Below are positions 17,191-24,924 of a stretch of DNA of 64,000 nucleotides, one piece after another. Every line of letters starts with the position of its first letter. The stretch's first letter is position 1. Made by a program: the position numbers and the translations under genes. The stretch comes from Nicoliella spurrieriana (GTDB lineage: Bacteria; Bacillota; Bacilli; Lactobacillales; Lactobacillaceae), in the NCBI RefSeq assembly GCF_023380205.1, contig NZ_CP093361.1, forward strand, positions 62,001 to 126,000, in the 5' to 3' direction. The notes below the pieces were generated by a model. The model was given only the letters and a program-made list of their open reading frames with translations, searched no databases and was not told the DNA's origin.

Positions 17191-17612
17191 ACTTTGCATT
17201 GAGTGTCTAAACGCAAAATTACGTTATGATCTATTATCAGAATAGAAGGCCTACCTAAAATTAGGCATATCTCAATTAATATCAATATCACTGTTAATCA
17301 GACGCTCTCAGTTCTTAAGTTCATCCACTAAGTGATTAACTTGTTTAAAATTAAGCCTACTTCATTTAATAATACATAATATCGTAACGATTCACTAAGG
17401 TATTCAGCGCGTCCCTTACGATTATCAAGTTCTGATAAACCAAACTTGTTTTTTCTAAATAACCTACGTGCCAATTCTGAAAACGTAAATTTTCTTTCTA
17501 TAAAAATAACCTGCGTATCTGTTTTAGGTACGCAGACTAAGATGTACCCAATTTTGAGGATATATCTTACTATCATTACTTTGATAGAATTGCATTATAT
17601 TAGGGATTAAAG

Positions 17613-17835
17613 AATGCTACTTTAGCAGGATTGCCTTATATTTGGGCAAGCTAGAATCTACCAAAAAATGCTATTGATATGGTTCAGTATGATTTTTTTA
17701 TGTATGGCTTTGTCATGTTTTGACAAGTTTTCACTAAACCAAAATACACCATATAATGCTGTTTTAGCGGGCTTTACCTAAATTAAGGAAAGCCAAATGC
17801 AGAAAGTAGATTTGCTATCTTAAATGGATACTGTT
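17613..17835. repeat. Two diverged copies of an ~80-bp unit
   Basis: Copies begin at 17613 and 17755 (offset 142). Both start AATGCT, continue with TTTAGC-x-GG, a hairpin of the CCT...GG type, and end with TGCTAT and ATGG. Similarity is partial, indicating an old duplication. Confidence 0.35.
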
Positions 17836-18006
17836 TTATTCAGCTTTCAGTAAATTACAGAAAGCGATATCAATACTATTTAGATACTAAAAAAGAGACT
17901 GCAATTAAGCAATCTCTTTCTTAATATATGCTTGTAGTGCCTTTGAAAGCACAAGCAAGCTTAACATCGATTTAAATAATGAGTGGCTATCTCACTATTC
18001 TGGGAA

Positions 18007-18048
18007 GAGAAATCTTCCTTTATGAAATCAATAATTATAATATATTAA
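18007..18048 (+). pseudogene. Decayed copy of the Fst-like toxin start
   Basis: The stretch GAGAAATCTTCCTTTATGAA (18007 on) closely repeats the leader and start of the toxin gene 167 bp downstream (GAGAAATTTTCCTTTTATGA). After ATG AAA TCA the frame stops within nine codons (TAA at 18046-18048), so no toxin can be made. It appears to be a remnant of a tandem locus. Confidence 0.4.
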
Positions 18049-18110
18049 TCCGGTTAACATGTCAAAAATAGTGAATAGCAATAAATAGGTTTTAATATTA
18101 ATAAAATAAC

Positions 18111-18119
18111 TGATATAAT
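18111..18119 (+). promoter_or_regulatory. Extended -10 promoter of the Fst-like toxin
   Basis: TGATATAAT combines a TG extension with a perfect TATAAT (18114-18119). The -35 region is AT-rich and weak. It would give a leader of about 63 nt ahead of the toxin ATG. Confidence 0.5.
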
Positions 18120-18188
18120 AACAACCAGTGTCGCATCAAACCCTAATGGCTAAGGGAATAGACGCTAGAAAGGAGAAATTTTCCTTTT

Positions 18189-18284
18189 ATGAAATCATTA
18201 GTTTATAAAATCTTAACTAAAATTGTTTTACCTGTAACTTACGCAGTTATAAGTGGGTTAATTCTTCATTTATTAATCAAATAG
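18189..18284 (+). CDS. Fst-like type I toxin peptide (candidate)
   Basis: A 31-residue ORF, MKSLVYKILTKIVLP at the start and SGLILHLLIK at the end. It has a short N-terminus, one hydrophobic span with a central Pro, and a positively charged end, the shape of Fst/Ldr-type membrane toxins. The leader supports this. AAAGGAG pairs with CCTTTT next to the ATG, hiding the ribosome site as in Fst mRNA. Further upstream AGTGTC/GACGCT encloses CCCT/AGGG. An extended -10 and a terminator bracket the unit, and a decayed second copy lies upstream. No antisense antitoxin promoter is obvious. The toxin role is inference from shape and context. Confidence 0.5.
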   Translation: MKSLVYKILTKIVLPVTYAVISGLILHLLIK

Positions 18285-18301
18285 CAATAGTTAAGTAATA
18301 G

Positions 18302-18340
18302 GACACGAGCTGACTAATAATCATGCTTGTGTTTTTATTT
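18302..18340 (+). terminator. Terminator after the Fst-like toxin
   Basis: ACACGAGC (18302-18309) pairs with GCTTGTGT (one G-U pair) across an AT loop, followed by TTTTATTTT. The G-U pair suits a plus-strand transcript. In par-type loci this hairpin is shared with the antitoxin RNA; the minus-strand side here has no T-run. Confidence 0.55.
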
Positions 18341-18368
18341 TAATATATTGTTTATGATATTCAAGGAA

Positions 18369-18468
18369 TAACGTTTCGTTACCCCTATAAGATGAGGCAC
18401 TGTTTTAGGATTCCATAAATAGATGAGGTCGTACTTCACGATCCCACAAGGGTTCTAACAAAACGTTA
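18369..18468. repeat. Degenerate ~30-bp tandem repeat inside an inverted repeat
   Basis: Two adjacent units begin ATGAGG at 18392 and 18423 (31 and 30 bp). They share ATGAGG, a T-rich centre and GAT(T/C)CCA near the end. A related piece precedes them. An 8-bp perfect inverted repeat encloses the block: TAACGTTT (18369-18376) and AAACGTTA (18461-18468). No spacers, so not a CRISPR array. Confidence 0.35.
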
Positions 18469-18484
18469 AAAGTCCCCCCTGCTT

Positions 18485-18517
18485 AAAAAGATATGCTCAA
18501 TTTTGGGCATATGCTTT
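18485..18517 (-). terminator. Possible minus-strand terminator
   Basis: On the minus strand GCATATGCCC..GAGCATATC folds into a hairpin followed by TTTTT. No intact minus-strand gene lies just upstream, so it may be a relic. Confidence 0.35.
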
Positions 18518-18770
18518 ACCCATCCCTATAAGAATGCTTCGTGGTGGTATGATTTGATAAATGTTCAAATATAAATGTTTTACTGTATTATAATTATTAA
18601 TTTTGCAACCTTGCATTATTATTTTATCAACGATCAATTAATCAATTCCTTGCTATTAATCTATCTTATATAATTTAATAAGTGATGAGTTGTTACGTTT
18701 TTTTACTATAACTATTAACAGATGAATATTCAATATTTCTTAGCAATTCTAGCAATTATCACCCTATATT

Positions 18771-19056
18771 TTATCTATGAATAACGGGATGAGCGTTTAA
18801 TGACTCATTAAATAATTGCTCAATAATAATCCCTCTAGGCCCATCTAACTGTTCTTTTGGAATTGTCATTAAACGGTTCTTTCATTGAATAAACTAGCTT
18901 ATTCAATTGATTATTATTAAACTTAGTTACGTGGTTAATGTTCAAGTTAAAATGATTAGCAATCATCTTACTATTAGGGCGTTTACTGTAATCATCATAA
19001 TAATAAATATAAGCTAGGATTTCACGCTCCTCTTTAGTTAAGTAGGATAACCTATA
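18771..19056 (-). pseudogene. Broken helix-turn-helix protein gene
   Basis: On the minus strand a frame without a start codon reads LSYLTKEEREILAYIYYY, then RPNSKMIANHFNLNINHVT, and stops at 18835-18837. Another frame continues with MTIPKEQLDGPRGIIIEQL and ends at 18771-18773. The first part has the spacing of a helix-turn-helix (an 'SKMIANHFNL' recognition-type segment). Together they look like one truncated and frameshifted DNA-binding protein. The family is not recognised. Confidence 0.4.
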
Positions 19057-19060
19057 AAGA

Positions 19061-19096
19061 ATGATTTAATCACTAGTGCTCCTATGATTAAATCAT
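19061..19096. terminator. 12-bp inverted repeat downstream of the secreted-protein gene
   Basis: ATGATTTAATCA (19061-19072) and TGATTAAATCAT (19085-19096) are perfect inverted repeats around a 12-nt loop. On the minus strand TTCTTTATA follows. It probably ends the transcript of the secreted-protein gene; the stem is AT-rich, so it may be weak. Confidence 0.5.
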
Positions 19097-19140
19097 TTCA
19101 GGGTTTAGTCATAGCAACTCCTATCATTCAAGTTAGTAAA

Positions 19141-20304
19141 CTAACTCAACTGACTATATTTGGTTTTATTAACCTTATATTTATTTAGTACTTCTTTATA
19201 ACGCTTATTCGCTGCTTTTAATTTCTTATTAAGAGCAACCCTGGCCTTACTACTTTTAGATTTTTTAACTGCCCTTCTAGCTTCTTGAACTTGCTTTTTA
19301 GACCGCTCGACACTTTTTTGGGACTTTTGGTAGGCCCGTTTAATTAACTTAGCTTGTGATTTAGCAGAATTAGATTTACTTGTGTCCGTCACTGAAGATG
19401 CGCCGCTAGAGCTCGATGTGTTTAATGATGAATCACTATTTGTAGCATTAGAAGACACAGTGTTCATAGCATTAGAAGTGTTATCAGAAGAAGTGGTAGA
19501 ACCCAATGATGGATTTAATTGTAATAACTGCCCAATCTCTGTCGATTTACTAGATATAACCCCTTGACTAACGAGATCACGAGTCATTCTTGAAATTCCT
19601 GAAGTTTCATAACTAAATGTATCACTAATCGTACTTGCACTATCATCAGCAAAACCAACAATCACCTTGTTATAAGAACTAACTGTATTGGACGCTGCAC
19701 TTGAAAATGAAGCATTTGAAGACCTTGATGGATCGGCATCATATACTGAATCAGCATAAGATGCCATATCTGAAAGAGAATCATAAGCTGAATTCAAGGA
19801 TGATTTAATTTGACTATTTTCACTCATCATAGAAGTTTCTGCTGCTGATACTTGAAAGAAATTAGATACAGCAGCCGAATATTCGGAAGCAGTGATTGAT
19901 CTAGGAGTATCATCTTCATATGATTGATAAATAACAGACCCCAGCTCTTTATCTAAACTCTGATATTTAGAATAATTAGAATCGGCGACTGAACTATAAG
20001 CTGACGCTAAACTATCTACGGCATTAGATGCACCACCATAAACACTATTAGCATAATACTGTGGGTACGTAGTTTCATCATCATAATAATCGCCATTAGC
20101 CATACTACCCGGATTTGCAGATAATTGTGCATAAGTAGGCAAAGTACTATCTGCATGGGCAATTGGAGTTGTGTAAGAATTAATCTCATAATTAGATATC
20201 CCGTATCCAACCGTTACCAAAGTCGCAGTTGTGATCAAAGCAACCACCCATCTCTTACCTGACTTATATAGACGGTAATGTTCTTTATTAGTCTTATTAC
20301 TCAT
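19141..20304 (-). CDS. Secreted serine-rich protein, KxYKxGKxW signal peptide
   Basis: A 387-residue exported protein of unknown role. The N-terminus has HYRLYKSGKRWVVALITTA, matching the KxYKxGKxW signal type of lactobacilli, and cleavage is likely after AHA near residue 51. The body is rich in Ser, Ala, Asp and Tyr. It is followed by a Ser/Thr/Asn linker and a C-terminal ~75-residue coiled-coil-like region very rich in Lys and Arg (KRAYQKSQKSVERSKKQVQE). No LPxTG motif or wall-binding repeat is visible; the cationic end could hold it to teichoic acids. Start ATG 20304 follows GGGGGAGA; the frame continues 11 codons upstream. Alone among degraded DNA, it is probably an accessory gene. Confidence 0.75.
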   Translation of the reverse strand: MSNKTNKEHYRLYKSGKRWVVALITTATLVTVGYGISNYEINSYTTPIAHADSTLPTYAQLSANPGSMANGDYYDDETTYPQYYANSVYGGASNAVDSLASAYSSVADSNYSKYQSLDKELGSVIYQSYEDDTPRSITASEYSAAVSNFFQVSAAETSMMSENSQIKSSLNSAYDSLSDMASYADSVYDADPSRSSNASFSSAASNTVSSYNKVIVGFADDSASTISDTFSYETSGISRMTRDLVSQGVISSKSTEIGQLLQLNPSLGSTTSSDNTSNAMNTVSSNATNSDSSLNTSSSSGASSVTDTSKSNSAKSQAKLIKRAYQKSQKSVERSKKQVQEARRAVKKSKSSKARVALNKKLKAANKRYKEVLNKYKVNKTKYSQLS

Positions 20305-20583
20305 AGTTATCTCCCCCAAGGTTATTAGTATGAACATAATAACACTAATTAAGATAATTCAATAATTTTATAGATAAAAAATAAATCCACAATTGATAAT
20401 TAATTATAAATATAGTTCAATTTCAAAACCAAATGCAATTTATGGAATAACAAACAATTAACTATCCTTAGGTATGATTAGCATCCCTATTCTTAATCAT
20501 AGTTAATATGTTTTATGCAGATTTAAATCTATACCGATTCTCAGGTACTTTGTTTTTCACTTTCTTACTTCACGGGCAAATGT
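20305..20583. other. Divergent intergenic region, secreted protein / clpP
   Basis: AT-rich DNA with no ORF of note. On the minus strand TTGTGG and TAAAAT (16-bp spacing, around 20365-20390) could drive the secreted-protein gene; this is weak. The clpP promoter lies at its right end. Confidence 0.4.
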
Positions 20584-20613
20584 TTTGACCTTCACTGACT
20601 ATTAAGATAGAAT
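20584..20613 (+). promoter_or_regulatory. clpP promoter with CtsR-like box
   Basis: TTGACC (20585-20590), 17-bp spacer, TAGAAT (20608-20613). TTTGACC-TTC-ACTGACT (20584-20600) overlaps the -35. On the other strand it reads AGTCAGT-GAA-GGTCAAA, against the CtsR consensus RGTCAAANANRGTCAAA with one perfect and one 5/7 heptad. Heat-stress control by CtsR is the likely reading. Confidence 0.65.
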
Positions 20614-20658
20614 TTAAATAGTTAAATTAAACAAACCAATATTAGGGGGACAATTATA

Positions 20659-21267
20659 ATGAACTTAATCCCAACTGTTATTGAGCAATCCGCCAATGGC
20701 GAAAGAGCTTATGACATTTATTCTCGTTTATTAAAAGACCGGATCATTATGTTATCAGGTCCAATCGAAGATAACATGGCAAACTCAATCATTGCCCAAT
20801 TATTATTCTTGGATGCCCAAGATTCTGACAAGGATATTTACCTATACATTAACTCACCAGGTGGTGTGATTACTTCTGGAATGGCAATCTACGATACGAT
20901 GCAATTTGTTAAGTCAGATATTCAAGTCATCGTTATGGGAATGGCTGCTTCAATGGCCAGTGTGCTTGCTTCATCCGGTACTAAGGGGAAGCGATTTGCA
21001 TTACCACACGCCCAAGTTATGATTCACCAACCATCTGGTGGTGCCCAAGGGAAACAAAGTGATATTGAAATCGCTGCCGAATCCATCTTGAGTGCTAGAA
21101 AGATGTTAAACAAGATTTTAGCTGCAAATTCCGGTCAAACGGTTGCTAAGGTTAATCGTGATACCGATCGTGATAACTACTTAACTGCTGATGAAGCTGT
21201 TAAATACGGATTACTTGATGGCATCATGACTAACAAGAGCGAACAAGACAAGGATTCTAAAAAATAA
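20659..21267 (+). CDS. clpP: ATP-dependent Clp protease proteolytic subunit
   Basis: Serine peptidase that forms a 14-mer barrel and degrades proteins fed by ClpC, ClpE or ClpX. The 202 residues start with the usual NLIPTVIEQ segment and show the catalytic Ser in [14 protein letters not shown] and His in MIHQPSGG. The oxyanion and handle regions lie in [18 protein letters not shown]. The C-terminal Asp is in [11 protein letters not shown]. It is monocistronic, with a CtsR-like promoter and strong terminator. whiA and glmR, its usual neighbours, lie 1.5 kb downstream on the opposite strand behind two inserted genes. Confidence 0.97.
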   Translation: MNLIPTVIEQSANGERAYDIYSRLLKDRIIMLSGPIEDNMANSIIAQLLFLDAQDSDKDIYLYINSPGGVITSGMAIYDTMQFVKSDIQVIVMGMAASMASVLASSGTKGKRFALPHAQVMIHQPSGGAQGKQSDIEIAAESILSARKMLNKILAANSGQTVAKVNRDTDRDNYLTADEAVKYGLLDGIMTNKSEQDKDSKK

Positions 21268-21299
21268 TTAACCTTCTCATTATGTTGGTTAATCAATTT

Positions 21300-21337
21300 A
21301 AAATCAGTAGTCATTTAGCTGGCTACTGATTTTTTTG
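21300..21337 (+). terminator. clpP terminator
   Basis: AAATCAGTAG pairs with CTACTGATTT around a 12-nt loop, followed by TTTTTTG. Confidence 0.85.
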
Positions 21338-21572
21338 TCCATAAAAAGTGGGCTTAAAAAATAAGCCCGGCTTAATCATTGGTTTATCAGTCTTTTAAGC
21401 CAATTTGTAACCTTAAATAAGCCAACAATCTAACGTTAAACTTCCCTTGGAAACTACCATTTATTTAAGGGGTTTGATATGATGCCAATAATAAATTGCA
21501 CAATTTACTATCTTAATCAAAACGGATCAATTTATTTCAAACTAATTCAATCTTTAGAACGGGGCGTTAATA
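21338..21572. other. Intergenic region after clpP
   Basis: Contains a small hairpin GGGCTTA/TAAGCCC (21350-21368) without a T-run, then AT-rich DNA. A GGGG stretch at 21561-21564 may serve as ribosome site for the following gene. Nothing else seen. Confidence 0.4.
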
Positions 21573-22139
21573 ATGGAAACCATAATCAATAAAATTACCT
21601 TAAATCTAAAAGTGTCGCGCACTATTATCAAATGGTGGTCAATTGTAGCGATTTTATTATTCATAATTGCTATGATGGTGGGGTTATTCAATTCTGACAA
21701 TGTAAATCATTTGATTACATTTCCAACAGCAGATTCATTAATCACGGCAATGAAGAATGGCCTAAGAATAATAATTATTTACCTAATCCTTTCATTCATT
21801 CCAGTTTCATGGCCAACCAAAACGGTGTGTTTCATTAGCACCGCAATCGTTTTCAGTGGCATCGGTTCAATCATTGCGGGATTTTCATTCAACCATACCG
21901 TTAATGCTCTAGTTAGTATTATTTTCAATATCAACTACCTAATACTAGTTTATACAATTGCTACTATCTCAATTCAAACCATTAATAACGTTAAATACCA
22001 GTCAAATCATCACTACATCTTGAAGTGGTTTAATTCACTTAAGCATTCATTGGGCAGTACGTGGTGCCCATTGATCGTTACGATGGTAATCTATTTTATA
22101 TTAATGGCAATTACTCCCATTCCAGTAACGCCATTTTAA
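21573..22139 (+). CDS. Hypothetical multi-pass membrane protein
   Basis: Not recognised. A 188-residue protein with about five hydrophobic segments: WWSIVAILLFIIAMMVGLF, then segments around residues 65-80, 85-105 and 108-135, and a last span with VTMVIYFILMAITPIPV. The loops are Asn- and Lys-rich and it ends in PVTPF. There is no signal of enzyme activity. It is convergent with the membrane-bound XRE regulator gene, which could be a functional partner, but nothing proves it. Both sit between clpP and whiA, where most lactobacilli have no extra genes. The start (ATG with a GGGG site ~10 nt upstream) is reasonable. Confidence 0.6.
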   Translation: METIINKITLNLKVSRTIIKWWSIVAILLFIIAMMVGLFNSDNVNHLITFPTADSLITAMKNGLRIIIIYLILSFIPVSWPTKTVCFISTAIVFSGIGSIIAGFSFNHTVNALVSIIFNINYLILVYTIATISIQTINNVKYQSNHHYILKWFNSLKHSLGSTWCPLIVTMVIYFILMAITPIPVTPF

Positions 22140-22162
22140 CGTAATAGTTAATACTATCCATC

Positions 22163-22187
22163 AACTCATTTTTCATTTGAGTTTTTT
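22163..22187. terminator. Terminator between convergent genes
   Basis: AACTCA/TGAGTT hairpin (22163-22168 with 22178-22183) followed by TTTT on the plus strand. It overlaps the end of the XRE gene. Confidence 0.6.
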
Positions 22188-22748
22188 AAATGTGAATATA
22201 ATCAAAACCCCATAATCAAGAACAATCGCTCTAAACAGGGCTCCAACGTAAGTAAAAGCGGCGATTTCAAATCCCATTCGAGATATCTTTTCTATTTGTA
22301 AAGCAAAAAAGAGTGCGGTTATCACAAATAAGAATATAAATGAAAATGGAAGTGTATTTTTGATTGTGATTTTATTATTCGAATGATAAACATATATGGA
22401 AAAAAATAAAATGATGGAAATGATTTCTAAAAAGAACACAAACCTTAAAAGGCCAGTAAATAGATTAAACAAATTAAGGCCCATGATCACTAAATTAAAA
22501 TACCAGGCCATTAAAGCATAATTTAGCTTACTCCTTTTATTTTCCTTCCGTTTTTGATTATCTAAAATATCGTTTAGGTTAATATCATATAGTGCTGAAA
22601 GTTCATTAATTTTGTAGATATCAGGAATACTGCGATCATTTTCCCATCCAGATACTGTTTTGCGGGATACATGCATCTGATTAGCAACGTCACTTTGCGT
22701 TAAGTTAGCATTATTTCTTGCTTGTTTTAACTTGTGGCCTATTTTCAT
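22173..22748 (-). CDS. Membrane-anchored XRE family regulator
   Basis: A 191-residue protein with an N-terminal Cro/C1-type helix-turn-helix: IGHKLKQARNNANLTQSDVA, then HVSRKTVSGWENDRSIPD at residues ~26-43. A short linker is followed by about four hydrophobic segments (residues ~76-185). Such XRE-membrane fusions are common in lactobacilli and are thought to sense envelope or peptide signals; the signal here is unknown. Its neighbour on the other strand is also a membrane protein. The ATG at 22748 opens with the usual MKIG(H)KLKQAR start of these proteins. Confidence 0.8.
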   Translation of the reverse strand: MKIGHKLKQARNNANLTQSDVANQMHVSRKTVSGWENDRSIPDIYKINELSALYDINLNDILDNQKRKENKRSKLNYALMAWYFNLVIMGLNLFNLFTGLLRFVFFLEIISIILFFSIYVYHSNNKITIKNTLPFSFIFLFVITALFFALQIEKISRMGFEIAAFTYVGALFRAIVLDYGVLIIFTFKKLK

Positions 22749-22783
22749 TTAAATCCCTCGCTTACAATTAAAATTAACATGAT

Positions 22784-22822
22784 AAAAAGCTGATTTTGAT
22801 ATTGTTCAAAATCAGCTTTTAT
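22784..22822. terminator. whiA terminator
   Basis: AAAAGCTGATTTTG and CAAAATCAGCTTTT form a perfect 14-bp stem, T-rich on both flanks, just downstream of whiA on the minus strand. Confidence 0.85.
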
Positions 22823-22825
22823 TAA

Positions 22826-23788
22826 TTACTTATTTTCAACCATTGCAATCCGCTCTTCAGTTTGGACCCGTAGCTTTTCAGCAAAATCATTAATTTTTTT
22901 CAACCGGTGGTTAATCCCAGATTTAGAAATCGGCCCCCCTGGAATTAGTTCACCCAGTTCCTTTAGGGTCACTTCCTTATTTGCTAGTCGAATTTCGGCA
23001 ACTTCACGTAGTTTATCAGGAAGTTGATCCAACCCCACCGTATCAGCAATGAAGTTAATACTAGCAATTTGACGGGTCGCAGCGTTAGCAACCTTATTCA
23101 TGTTCGCATTTTCACAGTTGACCAACCGGTTGACTGAATTTCGCATGTCACGAACAATTCGAATATCCTCAAAGTGTAGCATTGAATTGGTGGCCCCAAT
23201 CAATTGCAGGAAATCTGCAATCTTTTCGGCCCCTTTCAAATAGGTGATAAAGCCACTTCTACGCCCCGTAGTCTTAGCTTCTAGATGGTAACGATTCATC
23301 ATCTGTGTAATCATTTCGTTATGATCTTCGTATAAAGAATAGATTTCCAAATGATACCGTGAGGTCTCCGGATTATTAACGGACCCTCCGGCCAAGAATG
23401 CACCACGTAAGTAGGAGCGCACCTGTGAATCACTTGCAAGTAATTCATCAGGGACGGTCTCTACTAATTCAAATTCATGTAAAATTCCTAAATCATCCAA
23501 AATATTCTTGGTATTAGTAGTAATACGGACTACATACACGTTATTCTTTTTTAACTTCATTCGTTTTCGAACGATTAAATTACTTTCGACATCGTAAAAT
23601 TCAAGTAATAAACGATAGATCCGTCTAGCAATTGCCGGGTTTTCGGTTTGAACGTTTAAAATCAAATCATGGTTAACGATCGTAAGCGACCCGTTCATTC
23701 TAATCAATGCCATCAATTCAGATTTAGCGTTTTCTTGATGGACCTCAAGCGTCGTTAACTCCTTCTTGACCTGACTAGCATAGGACAT
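22826..23788 (-). CDS. whiA: DNA-binding protein WhiA
   Basis: Conserved Gram-positive protein that, in other species, affects cell division and chromosome segregation. The 320 residues start [15 protein letters not shown]. They contain the LAGLIDADG-like domain ([18 protein letters not shown], ~135-152) and the C-terminal helix-turn-helix region ([19 protein letters not shown]), with [14 protein letters not shown] between. It follows glmR by 24 nt, so they are probably one transcript. The usual third member of the operon, rapZ, is not present. Confidence 0.95.
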   Translation of the reverse strand: MSYASQVKKELTTLEVHQENAKSELMALIRMNGSLTIVNHDLILNVQTENPAIARRIYRLLLEFYDVESNLIVRKRMKLKKNNVYVVRITTNTKNILDDLGILHEFELVETVPDELLASDSQVRSYLRGAFLAGGSVNNPETSRYHLEIYSLYEDHNEMITQMMNRYHLEAKTTGRRSGFITYLKGAEKIADFLQLIGATNSMLHFEDIRIVRDMRNSVNRLVNCENANMNKVANAATRQIASINFIADTVGLDQLPDKLREVAEIRLANKEVTLKELGELIPGGPISKSGINHRLKKINDFAEKLRVQTEERIAMVENK

Positions 23789-23812
23789 TTTTAACCCTTC
23801 CTTCGTTATCAG

Positions 23813-24796
23813 TTACTTAGTTTCGATTAATTTAATGAGCTCATTCGCCACAGCATCTCCGTTATGGTAAGCACCATGGTCATGCAATTTCAAAAAATCA
23901 GATGCAATGACTCGACAGCGCTGATTAACTAATCCAGCTTGATCATGAGCAACTTGATGGGAGGTTTCATCAGCATTCCTTCGGATATAGTTATCAGGAA
24001 CCCGTTTATTATTGACCATTACCACGTCAATAATATTTTGGCCAAAATGACGGTTTAAAACAGCAACGTGCCCTGAATCGGTCAGACCATTCGTTTCGCC
24101 ATTTTGGGTCATAATATTACAAATATAAACAATTTCAGCACTGGTGTGTAGGATTGCATCATGGACTTCCGGAATCATTAAATTGGGTAGGATGCTGGTG
24201 AATAAACTTCCGGGGCCTAAAACAATTTGATCTGCATTTAAAATTGCGTCGACTACTGGTTGGGCAGCCTTAGGGGCCCCCTTTTGATCATCACGATTCA
24301 CCCAGACCCGTTCAATCATTTTATCAGCATTGGTAATTTCTGATTCACCCGCTAGCTGCGTTCCATCAGTAAATTCAGCGTGCAGCGTAATTAAATCATC
24401 ACTCGCTGGATAAATATGCCCCTGAACCCGTAAGATTCTGGCCAGATCCTGAACCGCTTGAAAGATGTTTCCCTTCATTTCAGAGAGGGCCGTGATCAAT
24501 AGGTTCCCAATCGCGTGGCCAGCTAAAAACTTATCGCTACCCTTAAACCGGTATTGAAATAGATCCAAAAATTCTGGGTCAGCATCCGATAGTGCGACCA
24601 TCACATTTCGGATATCACCAGGTGGTACCACATTAATGTAATTTCTGAGAATGCCGGATGACCCACCATCATCAGCAACCGTAACGATCGCAGTGATATC
24701 AACATCCTTACCCTTTAACGCCCTTAAGATGACCGGCACACCAGTTCCGCCACCAATTACAACGATCCGGGGTTGATGCGACCTAATTTGTGACAT
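23813..24796 (-). CDS. glmR: Gluconeogenesis factor GlmR/YvcK
   Basis: CofD-like protein (327 residues) that binds UDP-sugars and, in Bacillus, supports cell wall synthesis on gluconeogenic carbon. It starts with [21 protein letters not shown], continues with [13 protein letters not shown] and [14 protein letters not shown], and later has [15 protein letters not shown]. It lies first in the glmR-whiA pair behind the uvrA terminator. In most Firmicutes rapZ (yvcJ) comes directly upstream; here only 126 bp separate glmR from uvrA. Confidence 0.94.
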   Translation of the reverse strand: MSQIRSHQPRIVVIGGGTGVPVILRALKGKDVDITAIVTVADDGGSSGILRNYINVVPPGDIRNVMVALSDADPEFLDLFQYRFKGSDKFLAGHAIGNLLITALSEMKGNIFQAVQDLARILRVQGHIYPASDDLITLHAEFTDGTQLAGESEITNADKMIERVWVNRDDQKGAPKAAQPVVDAILNADQIVLGPGSLFTSILPNLMIPEVHDAILHTSAEIVYICNIMTQNGETNGLTDSGHVAVLNRHFGQNIIDVVMVNNKRVPDNYIRRNADETSHQVAHDQAGLVNQRCRVIASDFLKLHDHGAYHNGDAVANELIKLIETK

Positions 24797-24897
24797 TATA
24801 GACCCTCCCTATTAATTATTATTAAATCTTTAGGTGAGTTCAAAAACTCACAAACATAAGTATAACATACCTGGTGTTTCTTTTTGATTTAAAACTT

Positions 24898-24924
24898 AAA
24901 AAAAGACGAACATTCGTCTTTTTT
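24898..24924. terminator. uvrA terminator
   Basis: AAAAAAGACGAA pairs with TTCGTCTTTTTT around two bases, overlapping the uvrA stop codon; works on the minus strand. Confidence 0.8.

Larger units (their letters stand above)
17191..18110. other. Non-coding, AT-rich stretch with small hairpins
   Basis: No convincing gene. Several short hairpins of similar shape occur, with a TAAATTA-like loop: GCCTAcctaaaatTAGGC (17251 region), TTGCCttatatttGGGCAA (17630 region), GCTTTaCCTaaattAAGGaAAGC (17770 region) and GCTTTCaGTAAattacaGAAAGC (17851 region). A terminator-like hairpin (AAGAGAcTGC/GCAaTCTCTT) lies near 17890-17915. The region reads like decayed accessory DNA. Confidence 0.5.

Noticed and set aside
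17328-17576. 82-codon minus-strand frame in the gap-clpP interval
   Set aside because: No good ribosome site or promoter, no recognisable domain, and it lies in decayed DNA. It could be a gene fragment, but support is too weak to list as a gene.
18392-18452. Two ~30-bp repeats as a possible CRISPR array
   Set aside because: The units abut directly without spacers, differ strongly, and no cas gene is present in the window.
20016-20210. 64-codon frame inside the secreted-protein gene
   Set aside because: Out-of-frame shadow on the same strand; the main frame has signal peptide and ribosome site.
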